A stretch of DNA of 64,000 bases from Flavobacterium limnosediminis JC2902 (GCF_000498535.1 NZ_AVGG01000003.1:124001-188000), one strand, 5' to 3'; numbered from the stretch's first letter, positions 35,237 to 43,840 are shown. Notes: generated from the sequence alone by a model not told the origin. Numbers and translations: made by a program.

Positions 35237-35875
35237 ATGAAAAAAAACCTGTTAACACTCACTTTACTATTATGTTCCTTTGCCCTTTTTGCGCAATCAA
35301 CCACAACCACTTCCGAAAATCCAACAAACAAATTCGAGGTACTTGTCATAGCGAAATTAGGATCCGGAATAATTCAGGAAACGGGGAGCGCACCAACCAA
35401 CGGAAACATTAATGGTGGCGATTTTTTACTATCGATGAAATTGGGTAAGGCTTTTAACCTCGCAACGGGTTTGGGGTATTACGAATTTTACGGAAACAGA
35501 ACCCTGGACGGAAACACCGCCAGCATAAAAAACGCCTATTTACGTTTTCCTCTAATTGCACATGGCAACGTAAGCATTTATAAAAACAAACCGGAAAACC
35601 AGCGCATCTTTTTAACCGCCGGCTTAGGATTTTACGGAAACCACCAGTTTAAACAGGAAACAGAAACGATTGCAGGTAACTACAGTGATTCCAATCTGGG
35701 ATGGAATTTAGGCTTTTCAACACAGCTCGGCGTTAAATTTGAAGTTACCGATGTTTTAAATCTGGGCATCGGATACGAAGTGCAGAGTGACCTGACAGAT
35801 ATGAAAAAAGACGGTGTCGACCGAAAAATGGCCAGTATGAACACCCTCAATTTTACTTTGGGATTTAAGTTGTAA
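35237..35875 (+). CDS. Outer-membrane beta-barrel protein
   Basis: 212 residues: a signal peptide (CSFALFAQ), then alternating amphipathic strands ending in the aromatic-free but typical MNTLNFTLGFKL terminal strand. Strands such as FNLATGLGYYEFYG, IFLTAGLGFYG and LNLGIGYEVQSDLTDM fit an OmpW/porin-like small barrel. The role is unknown. The upstream gap 35003-35236 is AT-rich and shows no exact TAnnTTTG element. Confidence 0.78.
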   Translation: MKKNLLTLTLLLCSFALFAQSTTTTSENPTNKFEVLVIAKLGSGIIQETGSAPTNGNINGGDFLLSMKLGKAFNLATGLGYYEFYGNRTLDGNTASIKNAYLRFPLIAHGNVSIYKNKPENQRIFLTAGLGFYGNHQFKQETETIAGNYSDSNLGWNLGFSTQLGVKFEVTDVLNLGIGYEVQSDLTDMKKDGVDRKMASMNTLNFTLGFKL

Positions 35876-35903
35876 AAACCATTCTTATCGACTATTTTAA
35901 GCA

Positions 35904-35938
35904 AGAGGGCCTTAAGGGAAAGCCCAGGGCCCTTTTTG
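35904..35938 (+). terminator. Probable terminator of the beta-barrel gene
   Basis: AGGGCC (35906-35911) pairs with GGCCCT (35928-35933), an inner AAGGG/CCC adds pairs, and TTTTT follows. Confidence 0.6.
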
Positions 35939-36027
35939 TATATTTGATTTCACGCACACAAAACACATATAATTCAGCCACTTTAAGTTAGAGTACTACC
36001 AAAAACATAAATACCAAAAACTACCCT

Positions 36028-37593
36028 ATGAAAATAATCATCTCCTCTATTGCCTTACTGACCGTTTCACTCAATACTGCCTATGCCCAGGAAACCTCAG
36101 CTAACGCTTTTAAGTCTTCTGACCTGAACTGGCATAACACTGATCTGAAAGACAACCAGATCATGGGCACCAGTGTCGATAAAACTTATAAAGAATTACT
36201 TGGCAGCAAAAAAGTAAAGAAAACAATTATAGTGGCCATCATAGACAGCGGGGTTGACATTAACCATGAAGACCTGAAAGGAAAAATATGGCTCAACGAG
36301 GATGAAATCCCAAACAATAATATCGATGATGACCGCAATGGATACGTAGACGATTTGTATGGATGGAACTTCATCGGCAATAACAAAGGAGAGAACATCA
36401 ATTATGAGAATCTTGAATACACCCGGGTATATAAATCCGGAGCCGATGCCAAAGATTATAAGGCAGCTAAAAAACTATATGAAGCAGAATTAGACAAGAA
36501 AACCAAAGAAAAAGAAAATCTGATGCGGTTTTCCGAAAAATACACCAATGCCAAAACTTTTGTAAAGGAAAAGACTGGCATAGAAGTAACAAAGTTGGAT
36601 GACCTCACCACTATCACTCCTACTGACAATGCTTTATCAGAAGCGCTTGCTTTTTTAAAAAGAATCTATGGCAACGGTTTTTCCGAGCAATCATTAACCC
36701 GCTCCAAAAAAAGGAATGCCGAATTTTTAGACAGCTATCTGAATGTTAATTTTAATCCGCGAGCCCTTACCGGCGATAATCCGAATGACATCAACGACAA
36801 CCATTATGGCAATCCTGATGTTATTGGTCCAAGGGCCAGCCACGGTACCGCGCTGGCAGGTATAATAGCCGGAACAAGAGATAACGGGATAGGTATAGAC
36901 GGCATCTCCACCAACGTCAAACTGATGATCTTAAGAACCACTCCCAACGGAGATGAAAGAGATAAAGACGTGGCACTGGCCATCAGATATGCCGTTGAAA
37001 ATGGGGCCGACATCATTAACATGAGTTTTGGAAAGGCCTTTTCTCCTCAAAAGAATTTCGTCGATGATGCCATAAAGCTGGCTGAGAAAAAAAATGTCTT
37101 ACTGATACACGCCGCAGGGAATGATGGCGAAAACATTGATGAATTTGTACATTATCCAAGTGATTGTTATAATGACACATCAGAGGCCACTAATTTCATC
37201 AATGTGGGTGCCACCGGAAAAACGGTAGACAATTCCCTAGTTTGTATCTTTTCAAACTATGGACAAAAGCATGTTGACATTTTTGCTCCCGGGGAAGATA
37301 TCGTGACCACAGATGTAAAGAACACCTACAGCATGCACAGCGGAACCAGCGAAGCGGCTCCCGTGGTAAGTGGCATTGCTGCGCTTATATTGTCATACTA
37401 TCCCGAATTGACACCACAACAACTGATTAGCATATTGCTTGATTCTTCCACCAATCTGAAAAATCAAAAGGTTCTTATACCGGAATTAAAAAAAGACAAC
37501 AGGGAACAGGTGACTTTCGGCAAACTATCTAAAAGTGGCGGCATCGTTAATGCCTTTGAAGCCATGAAATTGGCGGAAAGCAGAAAGCGCTAA
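36028..37593 (+). CDS. Secreted subtilisin-like serine protease (S8) with large Asp-His insertion
   Basis: 521 residues: a signal peptide (ends AYAQ), then catalytic Asp73 (AIIDSGVD), His272 (RASHGTALAGI) and Ser441 (HSGTSEAAPVVSG). The Asp-to-His distance is about 200 residues rather than the usual 35-40, because of a charged helical insert (about 130-250, KKLYEAELDKKTKEKENL). There is no C-terminal T9SS domain, so it probably stays in the periplasm or envelope. The function may be general proteolysis. Monocistronic. Confidence 0.92.
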   Translation: MKIIISSIALLTVSLNTAYAQETSANAFKSSDLNWHNTDLKDNQIMGTSVDKTYKELLGSKKVKKTIIVAIIDSGVDINHEDLKGKIWLNEDEIPNNNIDDDRNGYVDDLYGWNFIGNNKGENINYENLEYTRVYKSGADAKDYKAAKKLYEAELDKKTKEKENLMRFSEKYTNAKTFVKEKTGIEVTKLDDLTTITPTDNALSEALAFLKRIYGNGFSEQSLTRSKKRNAEFLDSYLNVNFNPRALTGDNPNDINDNHYGNPDVIGPRASHGTALAGIIAGTRDNGIGIDGISTNVKLMILRTTPNGDERDKDVALAIRYAVENGADIINMSFGKAFSPQKNFVDDAIKLAEKKNVLLIHAAGNDGENIDEFVHYPSDCYNDTSEATNFINVGATGKTVDNSLVCIFSNYGQKHVDIFAPGEDIVTTDVKNTYSMHSGTSEAAPVVSGIAALILSYYPELTPQQLISILLDSSTNLKNQKVLIPELKKDNREQVTFGKLSKSGGIVNAFEAMKLAESRKR

Positions 37594-37675
37594 ACAATGG
37601 AATCCTTCCTTGAAAAACCGCTACCACTAATAACAACAACATGCATTGCCACCACTTTTTAAACCACTACCAAAC

Positions 37676-38125
37676 ATGACATTCCGCGAAGCAACAATTG
37701 AAGACATCAAACAGATTCAGGTCGTAAGAAATTCGGTAAAAGAAAATACCTTATCCAATCCCGCTTTGGTTACGGATTCCGATTGCGAGGAATTCCTAAC
37801 CCAACGCGGCAAAGGCTGGGTTTGCGAGGTTAACAATCAGATTGTTGGATTTGCGATTGCCGACCTTAAAGAAAACAATATCTGGGCGCTGTTCTTACAA
37901 CCCGAATTCGAGGGCAAAGGCATCGGCACAAAACTTCAGCAAATCATGTTGGACTGGTATTTCTCCACCGGAAAAGAAAGTGTTTGGCTCGGCACCGCTC
38001 CCGGAACCAGAGCTGAAGCATTCTACCGAAAATCGGGGTGGACACAAAACGGCATGCATGGCGGTAACGAAGTGAAATTTGAAATGTCGAAAGAGCAATG
38101 GAAAAAGAACCGATTAAGTTATTAG
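37676..38125 (+). CDS. GNAT-family N-acetyltransferase
   Basis: 149 residues from ATG 37676 (MTFREATIEDIKQI). The acetyl-CoA-binding stretch is clear: LFLQPEFEGKGIGTKLQQ (Q/RxxGxG/A loop). A C-terminal TAPGTRAEAFYRKSGW completes the fold. The substrate is unknown. The ten codons upstream (from 37646) are a possible but unlikely extension. Confidence 0.9.
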   Translation: MTFREATIEDIKQIQVVRNSVKENTLSNPALVTDSDCEEFLTQRGKGWVCEVNNQIVGFAIADLKENNIWALFLQPEFEGKGIGTKLQQIMLDWYFSTGKESVWLGTAPGTRAEAFYRKSGWTQNGMHGGNEVKFEMSKEQWKKNRLSY

Positions 38126-38202
38126 CGGCCGGTTTTGTCTGTCCGATGCAATTTCACATTGATAACCAATTGCATTTAAAAGTTAAAGTATTTCGATAGC
38201 TT

Positions 38203-38628
38203 TCAGGACCGCGCCTCAAACCCATATCGTATTGCCGCTTCAAGTATTTCTAGGTTTATATCTTTCAGCGTTTTGAACTTAATGCAATACCCTGTTACGC
38301 TCGCCTTGCCGATTTTTTCTCCATACGCTTTGGACAAGCAGGTCTTATCATCAATCCCAAGGATATAGACAGAGATTCCGGTTTTGTTTGCACTGATACC
38401 AATCTGATAAAATTCTCTGGTTGTACCATCTGCATAGTGTATGGTGTGAAGTCCATATCCTATATTAGGGTTGGAAACCGTTTTACCTTTATCGTCTTTA
38501 CCATCCAAAAACCATAATTTACATCCTGGTTTTACTTCTAAAATGAGGCAGTGCAGCGCTTGCATGTCGCTGCGTTTTGGTTCGGGCTGACTGGTAATAT
38601 ACGTTTCGATTTGTTCTTCTACGTTCAT
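38203..38628 (-). CDS. DUF1801 (YdhG-like) protein
   Basis: 141 residues. The DUF1801 pattern is present: IETYITSQPEPKRSDMQALHCLILEVKPGCK near the N-terminus, YADGTTREFYQIGIS and CIKFKTLKDINLEILEAAIRYG at the C-terminus. The family is compact, cytoplasmic and of unknown function. It is followed on the plus strand by a small ATGCAATT/AATTGCAT pair (about 38151-38173) that may end transcription. Confidence 0.82.
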   Translation of the reverse strand: MNVEEQIETYITSQPEPKRSDMQALHCLILEVKPGCKLWFLDGKDDKGKTVSNPNIGYGLHTIHYADGTTREFYQIGISANKTGISVYILGIDDKTCLSKAYGEKIGKASVTGYCIKFKTLKDINLEILEAAIRYGFEARS

Positions 38629-38692
38629 ATAAAATCACCTTTAAATTTTGCCTTAAATTCCCGCTTGCTCAAAACCGACTTTAGCAGTAGTT

Positions 38693-39334
38693 CTAATTTG
38701 GTAATGATAATTCTAAACTTGCTTCTTCAAAAGATTTTAATATGTATTTTACTAATCCGTTTTCAGAAATCGCAGATGTGACCAATCCTGGTTTGACATA
38801 ATTTAGTTCAGTGATGAACTCCGTAGGATGTAAACAAGTAAAACGAAACAGAGGAAATAAATTAAGATCTGAATTTAAAATCTTTAATTCAAAATTTTCA
38901 TATGGTTTGGTTTTGGATTTGTTTTTATAAAAAGTCAATTTGACAGTTTCAATATCATTTTCTGCTGAAACTTTTTCAAAATTAAAATGCACATTTTTTG
39001 CCTGTGACGGATGAGGAAAATAACTACTATAAGAAATAGTATTTGAGTGTACAAATTTAAATTCGCCACTTTTATTATTAGATTTTTCCTCTATTACATT
39101 GAACTCATATTTTTCTTTAGATTTTAAATCATAAACATGAGCAGTTTGACTTCCATCATGATTATTTAAGATTTGCATTATGTAATTGCTATTTGTAGAT
39201 ATTCCATAAATACTTCTCTCAGAATTGGATCCATTTCGTGAAATAGAATATTTAACCATTACATCGAACTTCAAATTTTGCCCAAATAATGCAGTTAATC
39301 CGAATAATAGAATTATTGTAATAGTATTTTTCAT
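38693..39334 (-). CDS. Secreted protein, unknown, AT-rich
   Basis: 213 residues from ATG 39334, with a clean signal peptide (MKNTITIILLFGLTALFGQ). The mature part is Ser/Asn/Lys-rich and probably beta-strand rich, with no motif I recognise. Codon use is visibly more AT-rich than in its neighbours, which suggests recent acquisition. The longer reading (to 39448) runs into a repeat element (39361-39490) and is not a real N-terminus. Confidence 0.6.
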   Translation of the reverse strand: MKNTITIILLFGLTALFGQNLKFDVMVKYSISRNGSNSERSIYGISTNSNYIMQILNNHDGSQTAHVYDLKSKEKYEFNVIEEKSNNKSGEFKFVHSNTISYSSYFPHPSQAKNVHFNFEKVSAENDIETVKLTFYKNKSKTKPYENFELKILNSDLNLFPLFRFTCLHPTEFITELNYVKPGLVTSAISENGLVKYILKSFEEASLELSLPN

Positions 39335-39360
39335 TTCGTCATGTTTAAAATTACTGCTAA

Positions 39361-39490
39361 CGCAGCTCCGCAAAGTCGGGAGACTTTGCGGACTCATCAA
39401 GTATAAATTCATAAACCTACCCAAAAAGCTGCAACAATTTACCGTCACAACTTTTAGCTCAAAGTCGGGAGACTTTGCGCAGCGGGGTAT
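39361..39490. repeat. Dispersed element with hairpin ends, copy 1
   Basis: It begins cgcagctccgcaaagtc and ends gactttgcgcagcgg. Each end contains a hairpin GCAAAGTC-GGGA-GACTTTGC, and the outer sequences form imperfect terminal inverted repeats. The middle matches copy 2 (40154-40290), including GGACTCATCAAGTA, AAACCTA, CAAAAAGCT and TTACCGTCACA. The two lie in the same orientation on either side of an SRPBCC gene. Identity is by eye. Confidence 0.8.
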
Positions 39491-39543
39491 GCGGGCGCTG
39501 TTATAGGCTGTGTTTACTTCTTTGTGTTTTTAAGATATTCCTG

Positions 39544-39561
39544 TCCCGATAGCTATCGGGA
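39544..39561. repeat. 18-bp perfect palindrome TCCCGATAGCTATCGGGA
   Basis: It lies 3 bases downstream of the SRPBCC stop. A 16-nt version is nested in the structured element at 12450-12465. Confidence 0.85.
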
Positions 39562-39564
39562 TTG

Positions 39565-40023
39565 TTATTTTTCACAAAGTTCTTTCAGCTTATCGAGCGC
39601 TTTTGGGTAGTTCTCGTTCATATAATCTAAAAAATCTTCAGCGGTGTCTAAGTCAACAATAACGGTTGTAGTGCCGTTGTTTTCTTCGAAGGTGTAGTTT
39701 TCAAATCCGTTTGCCCATTTTTCTACTTCCGGTCCTTCGGTAATTTCCTTATTCGCTTTTAAAAGACCATAATGTTGAATCGAAACAAATTGGTTGGGAA
39801 TGATTTCAGCGATCCTGGAAACCATACCTCCCTTTTCTCCATTCTCATCTACTCCGACAAATAGCATTTTACTTCCCTTATCCCAACTTCCTTCATAGGT
39901 CGATGTCGGGTTAAACAAAGAAGTCCATTGCTCATACGTTGATTTACTGCTGATGCCAAGCATAAAATCATAAATCTTGGTCACAGGTGCATTGATGCTT
40001 ACTTTGAATTGTAACTTTTTCAT
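39565..40023 (-). CDS. SRPBCC/START-type protein
   Basis: 152 residues: N-terminal FKVSINAPVTKIYDFMLG, then GSWDKGSKMLFVG and RIAEIIPNQFVSIQHYGLLK, a curved beta-sheet hydrophobic ligand-binding fold (polyketide cyclase/AHSA1-like). The ligand is unknown. The gene is bracketed by two copies of the hairpin-ended repeat in the same orientation, and a palindrome follows its stop. Confidence 0.85.
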   Translation of the reverse strand: MKKLQFKVSINAPVTKIYDFMLGISSKSTYEQWTSLFNPTSTYEGSWDKGSKMLFVGVDENGEKGGMVSRIAEIIPNQFVSIQHYGLLKANKEITEGPEVEKWANGFENYTFEENNGTTTVIVDLDTAEDFLDYMNENYPKALDKLKELCEK

Positions 40024-40065
40024 ACTAATACTATTTGTTTAATTAATCTTTCGAGTTGTTATTTT

Positions 40066-40100
40066 CCCCGATGCTAGTGCAAGCGGGGGACTTTTGTCCC
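40066..40100. repeat. Two adjacent hairpins upstream of the SRPBCC gene
   Basis: CCCCG (40066-40070) pairs with CGGGG (40084-40088), and GGGAC-TTTT-GTCCC occupies 40087-40100. The two overlap, so they are mutually exclusive. This lies in the SRPBCC leader region. The rest of the 380-base gap 40024-40403 holds copy 2 of the repeat and a terminator. Confidence 0.5.
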
Positions 40101-40153
40101 TTCTGTTTGTTTATTAGTAAAGCTAAATATACAAAAAGAAGTTAGAGTTTTAG

Positions 40154-40290
40154 CAGCTCTGCAAAGTCTCCCGACTTTACGGACTCATCAAGTAAAAATC
40201 ACAAACCTATTCAACCAAAAAGCTACCACATGTTACCGTCACAGCTTGTATTTAAAGTATAGCTCAAAGTTGAGAGACTTTGCGCAGCGG
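40154..40290. repeat. Dispersed element with hairpin ends, copy 2
   Basis: It matches copy 1 but with loop TCCC in place of GGGA in the left hairpin, i.e. the hairpin is inverted, and with about 12 extra bases in the middle. The right end gactttgcgcagcgg is identical. Confidence 0.8.
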
Positions 40291-40328
40291 AGGGATGTGT
40301 GAGGTAAGCAACACGCTTTATGCTTGTA

Positions 40329-40366
40329 ATAAAAACCCCTAAAGCAGTAAAATTCCTTAGGGGTTT
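40329..40366 (-). terminator. Terminator of the cupin gene
   Basis: AAACCCCTAA (40333-40342) pairs with TTAGGGGTTT (40357-40366). On the minus strand it is followed by a TTTTTATT tail. Confidence 0.8.
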
Positions 40367-40403
40367 AATTGTAATAAGTACTTTTCAATTTTGTATACCA
40401 TCT

Positions 40404-40772
40404 CTATTTAATTTCGGACACAATTGCGGTAAAGGGCTTCTTTCCTATGTTTGTGGTTTTATGGGTTACTGCCGGTGAATATCCCGCCTGACCGGGTTTC
40501 ATTTCAACAACGGTGTCTTCTTTACCCTTTACTTCTACCTTCATTTTCACATTGGTTACTGCATAAACCGTATACTGCGGGTGTTCGTGCCAGTCCGCAA
40601 CGGCTCCGGGAGCAAAAGTCACTTCCGATACGTTAACTTTATCGTTATCTACTAAAACTTTCTTAGTTACGCCAGGCCATGGTTCACTCTTATCCTGAGC
40701 ATTTACGGTCTGCACGTTTACGAATGCCACAAGCGTAACTACTAATAGCATCATCAAAATTGATTTTTTCAT
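40404..40772 (-). CDS. Exported single-domain cupin
   Basis: 122 residues with a signal peptide (ends NVQTVNAQ). The cupin motif 1 has WHEHPQYTVYAV (metal-ligand His pair) and motif 2 has PGQAGYSPAVTHKTTNIG. It probably binds a metal in the periplasm; the substrate is unknown. Monocistronic, with its own terminator. Confidence 0.88.
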   Translation of the reverse strand: MKKSILMMLLVVTLVAFVNVQTVNAQDKSEPWPGVTKKVLVDNDKVNVSEVTFAPGAVADWHEHPQYTVYAVTNVKMKVEVKGKEDTVVEMKPGQAGYSPAVTHKTTNIGKKPFTAIVSEIK

Positions 40773-41267
40773 AGTATTCTAATTTTAATTTCGCCTACTC
40801 TATTTGGTTTTCGGCTTTCCCTCATTTTCTCTCAAGGCTAATTACCTGTAATTGCGGTATTTTTAAAATACTTCCATGCCATAGGATGACACATAAAGTC
40901 CAGTAAGTTTTTTGGAGAGGGGGGAGAATTAACGAAGTGGTATTCAAATTTCCATTTGTAAAATCGACATTAAAGTTACAAAAAAACTACCGAATTAATG
41001 ACCAGGAAAGCCAAAAGCGATGGGGAGTAAACTTCAGCATCCCTCTCACAAACCAACTATGATCAAAAAAAGCCATAAATGCTATAATATGGTAAATAAT
41101 TAACTATATTTGGGACAAATGAAAAAAATAAAACAGTTTTTATGTTAATTTTTTTACGTATAAACAATAATTAAATATGCCTATTCAGAACAGAATTTCA
41201 TAAAAAAGCAACCCTTTCAGGCTTTAAACAATCATAGCTAATTATAAAAAACCAAAACCTACCAACT
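40773..41267. other. 495-base gap, AT-rich, with one promoter candidate
   Basis: Divergent gap between the cupin and the HELMH protein. Apart from TATATTTG at 41105-41112, followed by a nine-codon ORF (ATG 41120), I see a G-run (aggggggag near 40917) and no repeat or gene. Confidence 0.5.
41105..41112 (+). promoter_or_regulatory. -7 promoter element upstream of the HELMH protein gene
   Basis: TATATTTG, exact TAnnTTTG, 155 bases before ATG 41268, implying a long leader. Confidence 0.4.
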
Positions 41268-42563
41268 ATGAAACTAAAACTACCCCTTCTCTTTTCTTTG
41301 TTTCTGCTGGCACAAAACGGAAAGTCACAGACGCACCCCATAGAAATCCACCCCAACAACCGCGTCGCATCACTTCAGATGACACCCACCGAATACAACA
41401 ACTGGAAAGTGAACGATCAGTTTAATAATACTGCAATCCGTCAGGCCCTTTTCCAGGATATCTACGTCAAATTCCAGGATCATTTCGATTTCATTTTTTT
41501 AATTCTGAATGAAGATACCAGACCTTCTAACCTGCCCTCGGGCCAGTTAATGAAAGTTTCCAATAATATATCGGGTATCGGAATGTCAAATTTCAATGAC
41601 TGCAGCAGTTATGGGTCGGCCGGAAAACTGAAAGCCGTGCTGCATTTGGCCCGAAGAGACTATTTGAGAGCAGGGCCTTCCCTACACGAATTAATGCACA
41701 ATTGGGGAAATTTCGTCCTGCAAACCGAATCCGTCCCAGGTTACGGAACCGGTTTAACTTCCTTCGCCTACCTACCGCATTGGGGGTTTACCGGAGGAAG
41801 CACAAAGGGGCAACTGGGCGGTTTTCAGCAAAGCACCCTCGTTAACAACGGTGGCGGTTCCTATACTGTAGGCACTTTCGGACCGAACGCCAATGGCGGA
41901 AATTCCGTTCCGTACAGCCAATTCGAATTGTATTTGATGGGAATGATTCCGCTTTCAGGTGTCAGTAACTTTGATGTGTTCAAAGGGATTACTGCACTGA
42001 GTACCAATAGCACTACGGATACATTCACGGCCACTACCAGAATTACCTATACACCGGCTTCTTTACAAACGTTAATGGGAACCAGAAGTCCTTCTTCAGC
42101 GACGTCACAAAAGAACTTCAAATTACTGGTGATTTGTTTAACCGACACCCCACTTACCACCTCTCAATGGAGTTTGTTGGATGATTATTCTGAAAAGTTC
42201 GGCCGAACAGCCTCTGATGGTTCATCGTCCTATAATTTTTGGGAGGCCACAAATGGTTTAGGCACCATGGAAACCGGTAACCTGCAAAACAGTCTTGGTG
42301 TTGATGAGAATCTTTTTACCGAAGACATTCTGGTATATCCAATTCCTTCGAAAAACTACGTAACGGTTGAAATCAAAAACAATATCGCCATAGCCGAATT
42401 GTCGGTTTACAATCTGCTCGGACAAAAACTGGAAAATATTACAGTACGACAAAACGACAACAAGATCGAAATCAATATGAATGACTGTCCGAAAGGGATC
42501 TATCATCTGTCTGTCAAAAAAGACGACGGGCAGTTATTCACAAAGAAAATCATTCTTGAATAA
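41268..42563 (+). CDS. Secreted putative metallopeptidase (HELMH) with T9SS sorting domain
   Basis: 431 residues with a signal peptide (ends NGKSQ). A zincin-like motif HELMHNWGNF starts at His140 (HExxH, then G147 as in metzincins, but with Val where the third ligand of HExxHxxGxxH would be). His171 in LPHWGF and Glu220 in FELYLMG are candidate third ligands. The C-terminus is a type A T9SS sorting domain (ILVYPIPSKNYVTVEI ... GIYHLSVKKDDGQLFTKKIILE). I do not recognise a named family; peptidase function is inference from the motif. Confidence 0.75.
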   Translation: MKLKLPLLFSLFLLAQNGKSQTHPIEIHPNNRVASLQMTPTEYNNWKVNDQFNNTAIRQALFQDIYVKFQDHFDFIFLILNEDTRPSNLPSGQLMKVSNNISGIGMSNFNDCSSYGSAGKLKAVLHLARRDYLRAGPSLHELMHNWGNFVLQTESVPGYGTGLTSFAYLPHWGFTGGSTKGQLGGFQQSTLVNNGGGSYTVGTFGPNANGGNSVPYSQFELYLMGMIPLSGVSNFDVFKGITALSTNSTTDTFTATTRITYTPASLQTLMGTRSPSSATSQKNFKLLVICLTDTPLTTSQWSLLDDYSEKFGRTASDGSSSYNFWEATNGLGTMETGNLQNSLGVDENLFTEDILVYPIPSKNYVTVEIKNNIAIAELSVYNLLGQKLENITVRQNDNKIEINMNDCPKGIYHLSVKKDDGQLFTKKIILE

Positions 42564-42595
42564 AAGCATCTGCGGCTAGAATGCTTATAATTTTT

Positions 42596-42653
42596 GCCAC
42601 AGATTTTAGGATAAGCACGGATTTTACCCTGTGTAAATCCTAAAATCTGTGGC
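42596..42653. repeat. Long hairpin of the GCCACAGATT repeat family
   Basis: A perfect 17-bp stem (42596-42612 with 42637-42653), convergent between two genes, so it probably also terminates both. Related wording recurs at 43800-43840. Confidence 0.75.
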
Positions 42654-42671
42654 TTACAATTATAATAAAAT

Positions 42672-43646
42672 CTACCGATACAATTGTACAATCTTATCCA
42701 CGATAGTCTGTGCCAGTTTGATTTTGCTTTCCACTGTCCATCCGGCGATGTGTGGGGTAAGCAGAACATTCTCGGCTTGCAGTAAATACTCGAAAGCAGG
42801 GGGTTTTTCGTCTTCAAACAAATGTTCGAACGAGAGTTTTTCGTATTCCAGCACATCCAGTCCGGCGCCCAGGATTTTTTCGGATTGCAGGGCGGCCACC
42901 AAATCGGCGCTCACTACGCTGTTGCCTCGGGCGGTGTTGATGAACCAGAACGGTTTGACAAAGGCATTGATAAAATCGGTATTGATCATTTTATCGGTTC
43001 CGGGCGTCCAGGGCGTGTGCAGGCTCACCACATCGACTTTCTGCTGAAATTCAGCCAAACTCACCTGACGCGCATTTTCATCGCTTACATCCTCTAAAAT
43101 ATCGTAACACAACACCTCCACATCAAAGCCGCGGAGTTTTTTGGCAAACGATTTTCCCATGTTCCCGTACCCGATGATACCCACGGTTTTGCCGTCGAGT
43201 TCGTGCCCGCGGTTGCTTTCGCGGTTCCAATGCCCGGTGCGTACTTCCCTGTCGGCCTTATTCAGGTTATTGAAAAGCGACAACAGCATTCCGAGTGCGT
43301 GTTCCCCCACCGCATTGCGATTGCCTTCGGGCGCGGCGATTAAGGCAACACCTAAGCTTTCGGCATACTCGCAGTCGATGCTTTCCAGCCCGGCGCCCAC
43401 CCTAGCGATAAATTGCAGGTTGGTGGCTTTGTCAAGAAAGTTGCTGTCGATTTTAAAACGGCTGCGGATAACAATGCCGTGGTACTCATGGATCTTAGCT
43501 TCGATGTCCTGTCTGGAAGATTTAAAATCTTCGAAATTCTGAAAACCGGCTTGTTGTAATTGCTCCCACAACAACGGATGGTTACTGTCGATATGAAGGA
43601 TTTTGGTTTCGGTAACGGGTTGCAGGGTGCGTTGTGCGGTGGCCAT
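42672..43646 (-). CDS. D-2-hydroxyacid dehydrogenase (3-phosphoglycerate dehydrogenase-like)
   Basis: 324 residues from ATG 43646. The NAD-binding GIIGYGNMGKSFA (GxGxxG), catalytic Arg in NTARGNSVV, Glu in VLEYE and His in LTPHIAGW are all present. It oxidises a D-2-hydroxyacid such as 3-phosphoglycerate; it lacks an ACT domain. Family members often start near ETKILHIDSNHPLL, so a later start is possible. The reading from 43748 is too long. Confidence 0.9.
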   Translation of the reverse strand: MATAQRTLQPVTETKILHIDSNHPLLWEQLQQAGFQNFEDFKSSRQDIEAKIHEYHGIVIRSRFKIDSNFLDKATNLQFIARVGAGLESIDCEYAESLGVALIAAPEGNRNAVGEHALGMLLSLFNNLNKADREVRTGHWNRESNRGHELDGKTVGIIGYGNMGKSFAKKLRGFDVEVLCYDILEDVSDENARQVSLAEFQQKVDVVSLHTPWTPGTDKMINTDFINAFVKPFWFINTARGNSVVSADLVAALQSEKILGAGLDVLEYEKLSFEHLFEDEKPPAFEYLLQAENVLLTPHIAGWTVESKIKLAQTIVDKIVQLYR

Positions 43647-43799
43647 AGCGTTGAAATAAAAAATAAAGATAGGGATTTCGGTGACATCAAAAAAATCGGC
43701 TTGACAACAACCGGTCACCAGAAACTTTTTCATTAGCTTTAAAAGCACTTAAAACCATACACTACTGTAGATTTCGTTTTCAGTTTCTAAAAATAGTTT

Positions 43800-43840
43800 A
43801 GCCACAAATTACACAGATTTTCACAGATCAATCCGTGCTG
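43800..43840. repeat. GCCACAGATT-family repeat fragment
   Basis: agccacaaattacacagatt..tcacagatcaatccgtgctg shares wording with the hairpin at 42596-42653 (gccacagatt, agcacggatt). Confidence 0.55.

Noticed and set aside
39335-39448. N-terminal extension of the AT-rich secreted protein
   Set aside because: It runs into the hairpin-ended repeat; a clean signal peptide starts at 39334.
39361-40290. Integron cassette with attC sites around the SRPBCC gene
   Set aside because: The elements are of attC-like length and orientation, but no RYYYAAC/GTTRRRY core pair fits both copies and no integrase is in the window.
41120-41149. Nine-codon leader peptide (MKKIKQFLC) after a TATATTTG element
   Set aside because: Too short to support, no attenuator hairpin or codon run that would make it regulatory.
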